DNA from: CAVRTM01 sp963724015
GTDB taxonomy: Bacteria > Actinomycetota > Actinomycetes > Actinomycetales > Dermatophilaceae
Length of the DNA: 64,000 bases
NCBI GenBank assembly: GCA_963724015.1
Contig: CAVRTM010000003.1
Location: 1 to 64,000 of the forward strand
Direction of reading: 5' to 3'
The translations under genes were made by a program, and so were the position numbers. The notes under the pieces are model-generated. The model was not told where the DNA came from. It saw nothing but the letters and a program-made list of their open reading frames with translations, and did no database searches. Positions 10,415 to 21,066 of the stretch are shown here, in pieces; the stretch's first letter is position 1, and every line of letters begins with the position of its first letter.

Positions 10415-11659
10415 ATGCCAGCCCCCGACGACCTTGCCGCCCGCGCCGCGCAGCTCGACGCCGACACCCCCCTCGCCGCCTCGCGGGCGCGGTTCGTGCT
10501 CCCCGACGGCGTCATCTACCTCGACGGCAACTCCCTGGGCGCGCTGCCCGCGGCGGTGCCGGACGCGGTCGCCCGTGTCATCGCCACCGAGTGGGGCCAG
10601 CGGCTCATCCGGTCCTGGAACGAGGCGGACTGGTGGGGCGCCCCCGAGCGGGTCGGCGACGTCATCGGCACCCTGGTGGGCGCCGCGCCGGGGCAGGTCG
10701 TGGTCACCGACTCCACCTCGGTCAACCTGTTCAAGGTGTTCGTCGCGGCCGCGCGGATGCGCCCCGGCCGGCGCGTCGTCGTGACCGACGGCGGGTCCTT
10801 CCCCACCGACCTCTACGTCCTCGCCTCGGTGGCGCGCCTGCTCGACCTGGAGGTCGTCAACGTCGCCTCCGAGGAGGCGCTGGAGGCGATCGCCGCGCAC
10901 GCGGACCGGCTCGCGCTGGTCGCGTTCGGCCAGGTGGACTACCGCACCGGCGAGCTGTGGGACGTGCCCGGGATCACCCGCGCCGTCCACGACGCCGGCG
11001 CCCTGATGTGCTGGGACCTGTGCCACTCGGCCGGTGCGGTGCCGGTCGGCCTGGACGAGCACGGGGTCGACTTCGCCGTCGGCTGCGGCTACAAGTACCT
11101 CAACGGCGGGCCGGGCGCACCGGCCTTCGTCTACGTCGCCTCCCGCCACCAGGCGGACTTCGACCAGCCGCTGACCGGCTGGCAGGGCCACGGCACGCCG
11201 TTCGCGATGAGCCCGGACTTCGAGGCGGCAGAGGGCATCTCGCGGGCCCGGGTCGGCACCGCTCCCCTGCTCTCGCTGCTCGGGCTGGAAGCCGCGCTCA
11301 CGGCGTACGACGGGCTGGACATCCAGGACGTGCGCGCGCAGTCGCTGTCCCTGACCCGGTTCTTCCTCGAGTGCCTCGGCGCCCTCGGCGTCGACCTGCC
11401 GGTGGCGACGCCGCTGCAGGACGCGCGCCGCGGGTCCCAGGTCTCACTGCGTCACCCCGATGCGTACGCCGTCGTGCAGGCACTGATCGAGCGCGGGGTC
11501 ATCGGGGACTTCCGTGAGCCCGACCTGGTGCGGCTGGGGTTCGCCCCGCTCTACGTCACCCACGCCGACGCGCTCGGCGCCGCGCGGCACCTGTCGGCCG
11601 TCCTGGAGGGCAGGGAGCACGAGCAGCCGCGGTTCAGCACCCGCGCAGCGGTCACCTGA
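10415..11659 (+). CDS. kynU: Kynureninase (PLP-dependent, class V aminotransferase fold)
   Basis: Likely hydrolyses L-kynurenine to anthranilate and alanine. The 414 residues run from the ATG at 10415 (MPAPDDLAARAAQLD), chosen over an in-frame upstream ATG-like start because it gives a normal N-terminus. YLDGNSLGALP is near residue 35. A Ser/Thr-rich cofactor loop reads TDSTSVNLFK. The PLP lysine is in CGYKYLNGGPGAPAF, and WQGHGTPFAM is a family block. No other tryptophan-degradation gene is visible nearby. It is transcribed against its neighbours and ends at a strong hairpin shared with pdxS. Confidence 0.88.
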   Translation: MPAPDDLAARAAQLDADTPLAASRARFVLPDGVIYLDGNSLGALPAAVPDAVARVIATEWGQRLIRSWNEADWWGAPERVGDVIGTLVGAAPGQVVVTDSTSVNLFKVFVAAARMRPGRRVVVTDGGSFPTDLYVLASVARLLDLEVVNVASEEALEAIAAHADRLALVAFGQVDYRTGELWDVPGITRAVHDAGALMCWDLCHSAGAVPVGLDEHGVDFAVGCGYKYLNGGPGAPAFVYVASRHQADFDQPLTGWQGHGTPFAMSPDFEAAEGISRARVGTAPLLSLLGLEAALTAYDGLDIQDVRAQSLSLTRFFLECLGALGVDLPVATPLQDARRGSQVSLRHPDAYAVVQALIERGVIGDFREPDLVRLGFAPLYVTHADALGAARHLSAVLEGREHEQPRFSTRAAVT

Positions 11660-11681
11660 CCGGCGCTGCTCCCACCGGCGA

Positions 11682-11714
11682 ACGGCCCCGGTCCCGGGGC
11701 GGGACAGGGGCCGT
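11682..11714. terminator. Bidirectional hairpin between convergent kynU and pdxS
   Basis: Perfect 8-bp outer arms ACGGCCCC (11682-11689) and GGGGCCGT (11707-11714) enclose a second 5-bp pair, GTCCC/GGGAC, with a five-base loop. It lies in the 71 bp between two converging stop codons, and there is no long U-run. The GC-rich form is normal for actinobacterial terminators. Confidence 0.75.
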
Positions 11715-11730
11715 CGGCCGCGCGGGGGGC

Positions 11731-12642
<912 letters not shown>

Positions 12643-12725
12643 GGGTTTTGCCTCTTTCGCGGGGGTATGGCGATGCTGGTCCGGCAGCCGCGCCGGGAGG
12701 GGTAGCCGCACCTGATTCTAGTCGC

Positions 12726-13274
12726 TCACGCCAGGCGCTCCAGCACGGCCAGCTCGTCGTCGATCTCGAACGTGCGCGGCATCTCGGCGTGGCCGGCCAG
12801 GCGGAACCAGCGCACGACCCGCTTGCGGCGGACGCGGCGCACGTCGGTGACCGCGTCGTTGTGGAAGCGGCGGGCCAGCTGGACCCGGTGGTTGGCCTCC
12901 AGGACCCGGCGCAGGGCGACCGCCCCGAGGCCATCCTCGTCCTCGCCGCGCAGGGACGCCAGGACCTGCGGGCCGAGCGCCAGCTGCAGGACGTCGGTGA
13001 GGTTGCTCTCGACCGCCTCCCGGCCGGCGTGGTGCTCGTCGCCGGCCTCCAGCGACTCCGAGGCGGCGCCGGCGAGCAGCAGCGAGCTGGCGGGGTCGAG
13101 CAGCCCCGCGTTGGCCAGCTCGAGGGTGGCTTCGGCCCGTCGTACGAGCTGGGCGTCCAGGGCACTGAGCGCCCCCTCGACCCGTGCGTGGATGCGGTCC
13201 AGGCGCGCGGCGGTGTAGGAGAGGTACCAGGCGATGAGGGCGGCGAGGGCGAGGGACAGGGCGGCCCAGCCCAT
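12726..13274 (-). CDS. Membrane-anchored LemA-like protein
   Basis: Function unknown. The 182 residues have one N-terminal membrane helix (ALSLALAALIAWYLS), then a charged helical domain with LDRIHARVEGALSALDAQL, which resembles the LemA four-helix family. The ATG at 13274 follows an aagga ribosome site. An alternative GTG at 13286 overlaps the pimA stop as GTGA and would add four residues. Its place directly downstream of pimA and upstream of pdxS is common in actinobacteria and suggests a cell-envelope role, but this is inference. Confidence 0.6.
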   Translation of the reverse strand: MGWAALSLALAALIAWYLSYTAARLDRIHARVEGALSALDAQLVRRAEATLELANAGLLDPASSLLLAGAASESLEAGDEHHAGREAVESNLTDVLQLALGPQVLASLRGEDEDGLGAVALRRVLEANHRVQLARRFHNDAVTDVRRVRRKRVVRWFRLAGHAEMPRTFEIDDELAVLERLA

Positions 13275-13282
13275 GGCGTCCT

Positions 13283-14474
13283 TCACGACCCGGCCGCCGT
13301 GCGGCCGCTGCGCACCAGGCGGTGCCAGACGGAGGTGGGCTCGGCCGCGGTGCGCACGTGCGGCGCCCCACTGGTGACGGTCTCGTAGACCGCCATCACC
13401 TGCTCGGCCACCACCGACCAGTCGAACCGGTCGGCGTGCCGACGCCCCCGGGCGGCCAGCTCGGCCCGGCCGACCGGGTCGCGCAGGAGGGCGATGACGT
13501 GCTGGGCGAGGTCGTCCGCGTCCTCGCTGCGGAACATCTGCCCGGCCGTGCCGCCGTCCAGGACGCGCGAGAAGGCCGGCAGGTCGCTGGCCAGCACGGG
13601 AGCGCAGGCGCTCATCGCCTCGACCAGCACGATGCCGAAGCTCTCGCCGCCGGTGTGCGGGGCGACGTAGAGGTCGACCGAGGCGAGCAGCGCGGCCTTG
13701 TCCTCGCTCGCTGACCCCACCGAGGAACTCGCAGGCGGCCGACACCTCGGGGGCCATCCGCGACCGCGCCGTCTCCTCGTCACCATGGCCGACGACCAGC
13801 ACGCGCACGCCCGGGAAGGCCGCCACGACCTGCGGCAGCGCGCGGGACAGGACCGGCAGCCCCTTGCGGGGCTCGTCGATCCGGCCCAGGAACGCGATCG
13901 TCGGCGCCTGCGGCGTCCCCAGCCACTGCGCCCGCGGCACCGCGGAGGCGAACCGGTCGACGAAGACGCCGTTGGGGATGACGACGGCGTCGCCGCCGAC
14001 GTGGGTCGTGACGGTGCGCCGGGCGTCCTCGGAGACGGCGATGCGGCCGTTGATCTTCTCCAGCCCCGGGCGCAGCAGCGGGTAGGCGGCCTGCATGACC
14101 CGCGAGCGCAGGTTGGCGGTGTGGAACGTGGCGACGACCGGCCCCTCCGCCGCCCACAGCGCCAGCAGCGACACGCTCGGCGTCGAGGGCTCGTGCAGGT
14201 GCAGGACGTCGAACCGGCCCCGGTCGATCCAGCGGCCGACGCGGGCGGCGGTCAGCGGACCGAAGGTGAGGCGGGCCACGGAGCCGTTGTAGCGGACGGG
14301 GATGGCCCGGCCGGCGGCCACGACGTAGTCCGGCAGCGGGGTGTCGTCGTCGGCGGGCGCGAGCACGCTCACCTCGTGGCCCCCGGCGATGAGGTACTCG
14401 GCCAGGTCCCGCACGTGGAACTGGACCCCTCCGGGGACGTCGAAGGAGTAGGGGCAGACCATGCCGATCCTCAT
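13283..14474 (-). CDS. pimA: Phosphatidylinositol alpha-mannosyltransferase PimA (GT4; one frameshift)
   Basis: Adds the first mannose from GDP-mannose to phosphatidylinositol on the inner face of the membrane. The ATG at 14474 overlaps the upstream acyltransferase stop (ATGA). The N-terminal Rossmann domain opens MRIGMVCPYSFDVPGGVQFH, followed by LHLHEPSTPS, FLGRIDEPRKGL and, after an extra base near 13711, the C-terminal GT4 donor site GGESFGIVLVEAMS. Corrected length is 396 residues. It forms a coupled operon with pgsA and the PIM acyltransferase. Confidence 0.9.
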
Positions 14475-15436
14475 GTGCCTGCCCGGTCCGTCGACAGCGC
14501 GGCGCCGGCCGGGGCCGTGTCGTCGAGGTCCTCGACGAAGACCCGCTGCATCATGTGCCAGTCCTGCGTGTGCTCCCGGATGGTGCCGCTGAGGACGTCG
14601 GCGCAGGCCTGGGTCATCTGCTGGACCTTGTCGCGCGTGGCCCCGGCCGCCGGCACCGGCACCCGGTCGTGGAAGCGGATGACGACCCGGTGGCGGCGGC
14701 CGCCGCGCAGCCCCGTGGCCGGCTCGTAGAACACGGACACGGGGTGCAGCGCGGCCCCGGTGGCCACCGCGAGCGCCGCGGGGCCGACCGCCATCCGCGC
14801 GGGCATCCCGCACAGGTCCACCTCGACACCGCCCCGGGTCAGGTCGCGGTCGGCCAGCAGCGCCACGAAGGCGCCACGGCGCAGGGCGCCCAGCAGCTCA
14901 CGGAAGACGTCGTTGCCGCCGGTCAGGGGGATGATCCGGATGCCCAGGGACTCGCGGAAGGCCAGGAACTGCTCGAACAGCTCCTCGGGGCGCAGCCGCT
15001 CGGCCACGGTCGTCACCGGCGCGAGCTGGGTGGTGGACCAGGCGCCGCCGGTGTCCCAGTTGCCCAGGTGGCCGAGGAACATGATGGCGCCCCGCCCGGT
15101 CGCCAGCTGCTCGCGCACCGGGCCGTCGCCCTCGGTGCGGATCGTCTCCACCAGCTCCGGCAGGCCCACGTCGGGCAGACGGAACGCGTCGCACCAGTAC
15201 CGCAGGTAGGAGCGCATGCCCTCGCGCACCAGGGCGTCGAGCGCGGCCGGGCCCAGCTCGGGGCGGACGCGGGCGTAGTTGCTGCGCAGCCGCTGGACGC
15301 TCGGGCCGCCCCGGCGCCAGGAGAGGTCGGCGATGAGGTCGAAGGCGCGGTAGGCGACGGGGCCGGGCACCCGTCGTACGACGAACCAGCCGGCGCGGTA
15401 GGCGGCGAGCGCGGCGCGCTCGGCGAGCGCGCTCAC
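14471..15436 (-). CDS. Phosphatidylinositol mannoside acyltransferase (HtrB/LpxL family)
   Basis: Probably transfers a fatty acyl chain to the mannose of PIM, like mycobacterial PatA (Rv2611c). The 321 residues start at a GTG at 15436 that overlaps the pgsA stop (GTGA). The catalytic HxxxxD/E motif of the family is HLGNWDTGG, and later blocks include LLADRDLTRGG and DWHMMQRVF. The neighbours are pgsA before and pimA after, the order seen in mycobacteria, which strongly supports the assignment. Confidence 0.88.
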   Translation of the reverse strand: MSALAERAALAAYRAGWFVVRRVPGPVAYRAFDLIADLSWRRGGPSVQRLRSNYARVRPELGPAALDALVREGMRSYLRYWCDAFRLPDVGLPELVETIRTEGDGPVREQLATGRGAIMFLGHLGNWDTGGAWSTTQLAPVTTVAERLRPEELFEQFLAFRESLGIRIIPLTGGNDVFRELLGALRRGAFVALLADRDLTRGGVEVDLCGMPARMAVGPAALAVATGAALHPVSVFYEPATGLRGGRRHRVVIRFHDRVPVPAAGATRDKVQQMTQACADVLSGTIREHTQDWHMMQRVFVEDLDDTAPAGAALSTDRAGT

Positions 15437-16044
15437 ACCGCCCCGAGGGCCTGGCGCCGCACGACGAGCATGCGCTGGACCACGGTCACGAGGCTGGCCG
15501 CCGCCAGCAGCCACAGCACCACGGTGAGCAGGATCTCGGGCACACCGAGACCGACGAGGCCGGTGGCCGCCAGCACCGCGACGAGCCGGTCGGCCCGCTC
15601 GGCGATGCCGACGTTGGCCGTCATCCCGAGCCCCTCGGCGCGGGCCTTGGCGTAGCTGACGACGCTGCCGAGGATGAGGCAGGCCAGGGCCAGCCCGGCC
15701 ATGGACAGCTGGCCGCCGCGGCCGGCGTAGTAGAGCACCAGCCCGCCGAAGATCGCGCTGTCGCCGACCCGGTCGAGGGTGGAGTCCAGGTAGGCCCCCC
15801 AGCTGCTCGAGCGGCCCGACATCCGGGCCATCACCCCGTCGACGGTGTCGGAGAAGACGAAGACCGTGATGACGATCGTGCCCCAGAAGAACTCGTGCCG
15901 GGGGTAGAAGGCCAGGGCTCCGAAGCACACACCGACGGTCCCGACGATCGTCACGATGTCGGGACTGATGCCGAGCTTGAGGAGCAGCCGGGCGACGGGG
16001 GTGAAGAGCTTGGTGAAGAAGGCTCGCGCGAATCGGTTCAGCAT
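15433..16044 (-). CDS. pgsA: Phosphatidylinositol phosphate synthase (CDP-alcohol phosphatidyltransferase)
   Basis: Integral membrane enzyme that makes phosphatidylinositol phosphate from CDP-diacylglycerol and inositol phosphate. It has 203 residues with about six hydrophobic helices. The CDP-alcohol phosphotransferase motif is complete across DTVDGVMAR, then GAYLDSTLDRVGD (pattern DGxxAR-x8-GxxxDxxxD). It begins the PIM gene run pgsA / acyltransferase / pimA / LemA-like. It is divergent from the EF-G-like gene, so both promoters must lie in 16045-16112. Confidence 0.9.
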   Translation of the reverse strand: MLNRFARAFFTKLFTPVARLLLKLGISPDIVTIVGTVGVCFGALAFYPRHEFFWGTIVITVFVFSDTVDGVMARMSGRSSSWGAYLDSTLDRVGDSAIFGGLVLYYAGRGGQLSMAGLALACLILGSVVSYAKARAEGLGMTANVGIAERADRLVAVLAATGLVGLGVPEILLTVVLWLLAAASLVTVVQRMLVVRRQALGAV

Positions 16045-16112
16045 GGTGGGGCCAGACTACTGACCGCGCTTCCGGGGTTGTGTCGGCGCGCGGGACCGGC
16101 CATCGTGTCGTC

Positions 16113-18212
16113 ATGAGCGCCAAGGCAGCGTCCTCGGTCCCCGTCCCCGTCGCGACCCGGCCGGAGGAGCTGCGCAACGTCGTGCTCGTCGGCCACAGCG
16201 GCGCCGGCAAGACCACCCTCTTCGAGCACCTGCTCGCCGCCGCGGTGCCGGACTACCGGCCCCGGCCGCCGGGCGACGAGCGCTCCATCCAGATGTCCGT
16301 GGCGTCCGTGGCGACCGGCGGGGTGGTGCTCAACCTCATCGACACCCCCGGCTACCCCGACTTCGTCGGCGAGCTGCGCGCCGGGCTGCGGGCCGCGGAC
16401 GCCGCCCTGTTCGTGGTCTCGGCCTCCGACGACGTCGACGCCGCGACCCGCGCCCTGTGGCAGGAGTGCGCCGCTCTCGGCACGCCACGGGCCGTCGCGG
16501 TGACCAAGCTCGACGTGGCGCGGGCCGACATCGAGGGCACGGTGGGGCTGTGCCAGGAGGCGTTCGGCGAGGGGGTGATGCCGCTCTACCTCCCGGTCCG
16601 CTCCGGCGCCGCCGTGACGGGCAACCTGGGGCTGCTGACCCGCCAGGTCTACGCCTGCGCCGACGGTGAGCGGGTGCTCACCCCCTCCGGGCCCGAGCAC
16701 GAGGCGCTGCTGGAGACCCACCGCGGCGCCCTGATCGAGGCGATCATCCAGGAGTCCGAGGACGACACGTTGCTCGACCGCTACCTCGGCGGCGAGGAGG
16801 TCGACGTCGACACGGTCATCGCCGACCTGCTGACCGCGGTCTGCCGCGGCTCCTTCTACCCCGTCGTGCCGGTCTCCACCGAGTCCGGCGTGGGGCTCGG
16901 CGAGCTGCTGCACCTGTTCGCCGCGGCCTTCCCCCCGCCGACGGTCCGTCCGCTGCCGACCGCGATGACCCCGGCCGGGCGCGCGCTCCCCCCGCTGCAG
17001 TGCGACCCGGACGCGCCCCTGGTCGCGGAGGTGGTGCGCACGACCAACGACGCGTACGTCGGGCGGGTCAGCCTCGTGCGCGTGTTCAGCGGCACGATGC
17101 GGCCCGACTCTGTGGTGCACGTGTCCGGCCACCTCGCGGGCTTCGCCGGGCACGACGTCGAGGGGCACGGCGACCACGACGAGGACGAGCGGATCGGGCT
17201 GCTGTCCTCACCCCTCGGGGACGCGCTGCGGCCCAAGCCGGAGGCGCTCGCCGGCGACCTGTGCGTGGTCGCCAAGCTCTCCCGCGCGGAGACCACGGAC
17301 ACCCTCAGCAGCAAGGACTCCCCCGCCGTCGTCGAGCCGTGGGTGCTGCCCGACCCGCTGCTGCCCGTCGCGATCCACGCCGTGACCAAGTCCGATGAGG
17401 ACAAGCTCGCCGGCGCGCTGCAGCGGCTGGTGGCCGAGGACCCGACGATGCGGCTGGAGCACAACGCCGAGACCCACCAGGTCGTGCTCTGGACGATGGG
17501 GCAGGCCCACGTCGACGTGCTGCTCGAGCGGCTGCGCGAGCGCTACGCCGTCACGGTCGAGCCCGAGCCGCTGCGGGTGCCGTTGCGCGAGGCGTTCGTC
17601 GCTCCCGCCACCGGCCACGGCCGCCACGTCAAGCAGAGCGGCGGCCACGGCCAGTACGCCGTGTGCGACCTCACCGTGGAGCCCCTGCCGCGCGGCGGGG
17701 GCTTTGAGTTCGTCGACAAGGTCGTCGGCGGCTCGGTGCCGCGGCAGTTCATCCCCAGCGTGGAGAAGGGGGTGCGCGCCCAGCTCGAGCGGGGCTGCCT
17801 CGCCGGCTTCCCCATGGTCGACCTCAAGGTGACGTTGACCGATGGGAAGGCTCACTCGGTCGACAGCAGCGACATGGCGTTCCAGACCGCCGGCGCCCTG
17901 GCGCTGCGCGATGCCACCTCGCCCACGACCGTCACCCTGCTCGAGCCGGTGGACGCGGTGCGGGTGGTGGTGGACGACGACCACGTCGGCCCCGTGATGA
18001 CCGACCTGCAGACCCGCCGCGGCCGCGTGCTCGGCACCGAGCCGGACGGCACCGGCTGGACCACCATCAGCGCGGAGGTGCCCGAGAGCGAGATCGTCCG
18101 CTACGCCATCGACCTGCGCTCGGTCTCCCACGGCACGGCCACGTTCACCCGCGAGCGGATCGGCTATGAGGAGATGCCGGCGCACCTGGCCAAGGCCCAC
18201 GTGCCGGACTGA
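16113..18212 (+). CDS. Elongation factor G-like protein (EF-G2)
   Basis: Translational GTPase paralogue of EF-G. From the ATG at 16113 it has 699 residues. G1 is GHSGAGKTTL, G3 is DTPGYPDF, and the guanine-specificity motif is VTKLD instead of NKxD. Domain IV and V blocks are present (GHGQYAVCDLTVEP, GHGRHVKQSGG). EF-G2 proteins of actinobacteria bind GTP but, in mycobacteria, are reported to lack ribosome-dependent GTPase activity, so it is unlikely to be the main EF-G. It separates the HIT gene from pgsA, which are usually adjacent. Confidence 0.9.
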   Translation: MSAKAASSVPVPVATRPEELRNVVLVGHSGAGKTTLFEHLLAAAVPDYRPRPPGDERSIQMSVASVATGGVVLNLIDTPGYPDFVGELRAGLRAADAALFVVSASDDVDAATRALWQECAALGTPRAVAVTKLDVARADIEGTVGLCQEAFGEGVMPLYLPVRSGAAVTGNLGLLTRQVYACADGERVLTPSGPEHEALLETHRGALIEAIIQESEDDTLLDRYLGGEEVDVDTVIADLLTAVCRGSFYPVVPVSTESGVGLGELLHLFAAAFPPPTVRPLPTAMTPAGRALPPLQCDPDAPLVAEVVRTTNDAYVGRVSLVRVFSGTMRPDSVVHVSGHLAGFAGHDVEGHGDHDEDERIGLLSSPLGDALRPKPEALAGDLCVVAKLSRAETTDTLSSKDSPAVVEPWVLPDPLLPVAIHAVTKSDEDKLAGALQRLVAEDPTMRLEHNAETHQVVLWTMGQAHVDVLLERLRERYAVTVEPEPLRVPLREAFVAPATGHGRHVKQSGGHGQYAVCDLTVEPLPRGGGFEFVDKVVGGSVPRQFIPSVEKGVRAQLERGCLAGFPMVDLKVTLTDGKAHSVDSSDMAFQTAGALALRDATSPTTVTLLEPVDAVRVVVDDDHVGPVMTDLQTRRGRVLGTEPDGTGWTTISAEVPESEIVRYAIDLRSVSHGTATFTRERIGYEEMPAHLAKAHVPD

Positions 18213-18276
18213 CCCCGCAGGCCTCGACGCGCTGGATGCCCCGGCTCGTGGCCGGACCGGGCGCGGGCACGTGCGC

Positions 18277-18861
18277 TCAGTCGCGTGGCCAGGCCTCGAC
18301 GAGGCGGCGGCGCACGTCCTCCAGCAGCATCGGCAGCGCCTTCGTCTGGGCGATGACCGGCAGGAAGTTGGAGTCGCCACCCCAGCGCGGGACGACGTGC
18401 TGGTGCAGGTGCGCCTTGACGCCGGCGCCGGCGACGGCGCCCTGGTTCATGCCGATGTTGTAGCCGGCCGGAGCCGAGGACCCCTCCAGGGCCGCGATCG
18501 CCGCCTTGGTCAGCGCGGTGAACTCCTGCGTCTCCTCGTCGGTGAGCTCGACGTAGAGCGAGACGTGGCGGTAGGGGCAGACGAGCACGTGGCCGGGGTT
18601 GTACGGGAAGAGGTTCATCACGACGTAGCAGAGCGCGCCGCGGTGGACCACCAGGCCCTCGGCGTCGTCCTTGGTCGGTGCGGCGCAGAACGGGCAGCCG
18701 TCGCCGGCGTGGTCGGTGGGGCGCTCGCCGTTGATGTAGGCCATCCGGTGCGGCGTCCAGAGCCGCTCGAAGCCGTCGGTGACCCCGGCGAACTCCTCGG
18801 CCGGGGTCGTGTCGGCCGCCGCGGGCGCAGCGGACACCGGCTCGTGCACCTCGTGCGTCAT
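18277..18861 (-). CDS. HIT family protein (Ap4A phosphorylase-like)
   Basis: Histidine-triad nucleotide-binding protein, probably acting on diadenosine polyphosphates like mycobacterial Rv2613c. The 194 residues start at the ATG at 18861. CPFC at about residue 52 is a zinc pair, MNLFPYNPGHVLVCPYRH is the family block, and the catalytic triad is HLHQHVVPRW. It lies downstream of thrS on the same strand, matching the thrS-HIT-pgsA order in mycobacteria. Confidence 0.88.
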   Translation of the reverse strand: MTHEVHEPVSAAPAAADTTPAEEFAGVTDGFERLWTPHRMAYINGERPTDHAGDGCPFCAAPTKDDAEGLVVHRGALCYVVMNLFPYNPGHVLVCPYRHVSLYVELTDEETQEFTALTKAAIAALEGSSAPAGYNIGMNQGAVAGAGVKAHLHQHVVPRWGGDSNFLPVIAQTKALPMLLEDVRRRLVEAWPRD

Positions 18862-18976
18862 GCCCGAGATCCTATGCACGCGTGCCGGGCCGCGGGGCTG
18901 CCCGTCGTCGCGGTCTTCCACCGTCCGTACCGGGTCGGCCGTCATCCGGGCCGGAGGGCCACCACGGCGGCAGGCG

Positions 18977-20951
18977 TCAGACCTGCACGCGCGCCTCGAC
19001 CGCCGCGACGATCTCGGCCATCGCCTCGTCGACGGGCACGCCGTTCTTCTGCGACCCGTCGCGGTAGCGGAACGACACCGCACCGGCCGCCCGGTCGTCC
19101 TCGCCGGCGATGAGCACGAACGGCACCTTGGACTTGCTCGCGTTGCGGATCTTCTTGGGGAACCGGTCGTCCGAGGCGTCCAGCTCGACCCGGATCCCCT
19201 TCTGCCGCAGCCGGTCCAGCACGCCCTGGAGGTAGTCGTCGTACTCCTCCGCGACCGGGATGCCGAGGACCTGCACCGGCGAGAGCCACGGCCGGGAACG
19301 CCCCGGCGTAGTGCTCGACGAGCACGCCGAGGAACCGCTCGATGGACCCGAACTTGGCCGAGTGGATCATCACCGGGCGCTGCCGCGAGCCGTCGGAGGC
19401 CTGGAACTCCAGGCCGAACCGCTCGGGCTGGTTGAAGTCGTACTGGATCGTCGACATCTGCCAGGTGCGCCCGATCGCGTCGCGGGTCTGCACCGAGATC
19501 TTCGGCCCGTAGAATGCCGCGCCACCGGGGTCGGGCACGAGCTCGAGGCCGGAGGCCAGCGCGGTCTCCTCCAGGATGCGCGTCGCCGACTCCCAGTCCT
19601 CGTCGCTGCCGATGAACTTGTCGGAGGTCTCGTCCCGGGTGGACAGCTCGAGGTAGAAGTCGTCGAGGCCGAAGTCACGCAGCAGCCCCAGGACGAAGTC
19701 GAGCAGCTTGCTGATCTCGCCGGGCGCCTGCTCGGGGGTGCAGTAGGTGTGCGAGTCGTCCTGGGTCATGCCGCGGACGCGGGTCAGGCCATGGACGACA
19801 CCGGACCGCTCGTAGCGGTAGACCGACCCGAACTCGAACAGCCGCAGCGGCAGCTCGCGGTAGGACCGTCCGCGCGAGCTGTAGATGAGGTTGTGCATCG
19901 GGCAGTTCATCGCCTTCAGGCGGTACTCCGACCCCTCCAGCTCCATCGGCGGGAACATCGTGTCGGCGTAGTAGGGCAGGTGCCCCGAGGTGTGGAACAG
20001 CCCGTCCTTGCTGATGTGCGGGGTGTTGACGAAGTCGAAGCCCTCGTCGATGTGCCGCTGCCGGACGTAGCCCTCCATCTCGCGGCGGATGATCCCGCCC
20101 TTGGGGTGGAACACCGCCATCCCCGAGCCGATCTCGTCGGGGAAGGAGAACAGGTCGAGCTCGGCGCCGAGCTTGCGGTGGTCGCGGCGCTCGGCCTCGG
20201 CCAGCCGCTCGAGGTAGGCCTTGAGCTCGTCCTTGGACGGCCACGCGGTGCCGTAGACGCGCTGGAGCTGGGGGTTCTTCTCCGAGCCCCGCCAGTACGC
20301 CGCCGCCGAGCGCATCAGCTTGAACGCGTTGCCCAGCAGCTTGGTGCTCGGCACGTGCGGGCCCCGGCACAGGTCGCGCCAGGCCAGCTCGCCGTCCCGC
20401 CTGAGGTTGTCGTAGATGGTCAGCTCGCCCTCGCCGACCTCCGCGGACGCGCCCTCGGCCGCCTCGGCGGCGCCGCCCTTGAGCCCGATCAGCTCCAGCT
20501 TGTACGGCTCGTCGGCCAGCTCGGCGCGGGCGTCCTCGTCGGAGACCACCCGGCGGGAGAAGGTCTGGCCCTCGTTGATGATCCGCTGCATGACCTTCTC
20601 GAGCTTCTTCAGGTCATCAGGGGTGAACGGGTCCTCGACGTCGAAGTCGTAGTAGAAGCCGTCGCGGATCGGCGGCCCGATGCCGAGCCTGGCCTTGGGG
20701 TTGACCTCCTGCACCGCCTGGGCCAGCACGTGCGCGGCGGAGTGCCGCAGGACGGCCAGGCCCTCGGCGGACCCGACGGTCACCGGCTCGACGACGTCGC
20801 CGTCGGCGAGGACGTGGGCCAGGTCGCGCAGCTGGTCGTTCACGCGGGCGACGACGACGGCCTTGTCGTCGGCGAACAGGTCAGCGGCCGTCGTGTCCGC
20901 CGCGACCGATCGCTCGCTTCCGGCGACGGACACGGTGAGAAGGGAAGACAC
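18977..20951 (-). CDS. thrS: Threonyl-tRNA synthetase (one frameshift)
   Basis: Class II aminoacyl-tRNA synthetase that charges tRNA-Thr. It starts at a GTG at 20951 with aaggag seven bases upstream. The TGS domain, the editing-type SAD domain (RHSAAHVLAQAV with its His motif), motif 2 around RGMTQDDSHTYC and motif 3 near RPVMIHSAKFGSIERFLG are readable. An extra G near 19293 moves the last 100 residues, the anticodon-binding domain (PVQVLGIPVAEEYDDYL), into another frame. Corrected length is 657 residues. I treat the break as a sequence error because the gene is essential. Confidence 0.94.
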
Positions 20952-20980
20952 GAGGACTCCTTGCGACGAACGCGGGTATG

Positions 20981-20996
20981 CCGCCCGGCCGGGCGG
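20981..20996. promoter_or_regulatory. 16-bp perfect GC palindrome in the thrS 5' leader
   Basis: CCGCCCGGCCGGGCGG is a perfect inverted repeat about 30 bases upstream of the thrS start codon. It could fold as a short hairpin in the leader or act as a dyad binding site. I see no T-box signature, so a tRNA-sensing role is not supported. Confidence 0.4.
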
Positions 20997-21066
20997 CGTG
21001 GGTCGGTCACCCTCGCAGGCGACCTGAGCCGATGCTATCGGGCGCTTCGCGGCGCTCGCGCGGCAG

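Noticed and set aside
16038..17177. 379-codon minus-strand frame opposite the EF-G2 gene
   Set aside because: EF-G2 is intact with all GTPase motifs; the opposite frame lacks any family pattern.
20952..21066. T-box riboswitch upstream of thrS
   Set aside because: The leader is too short and lacks the T-box consensus; only a simple palindrome is present.
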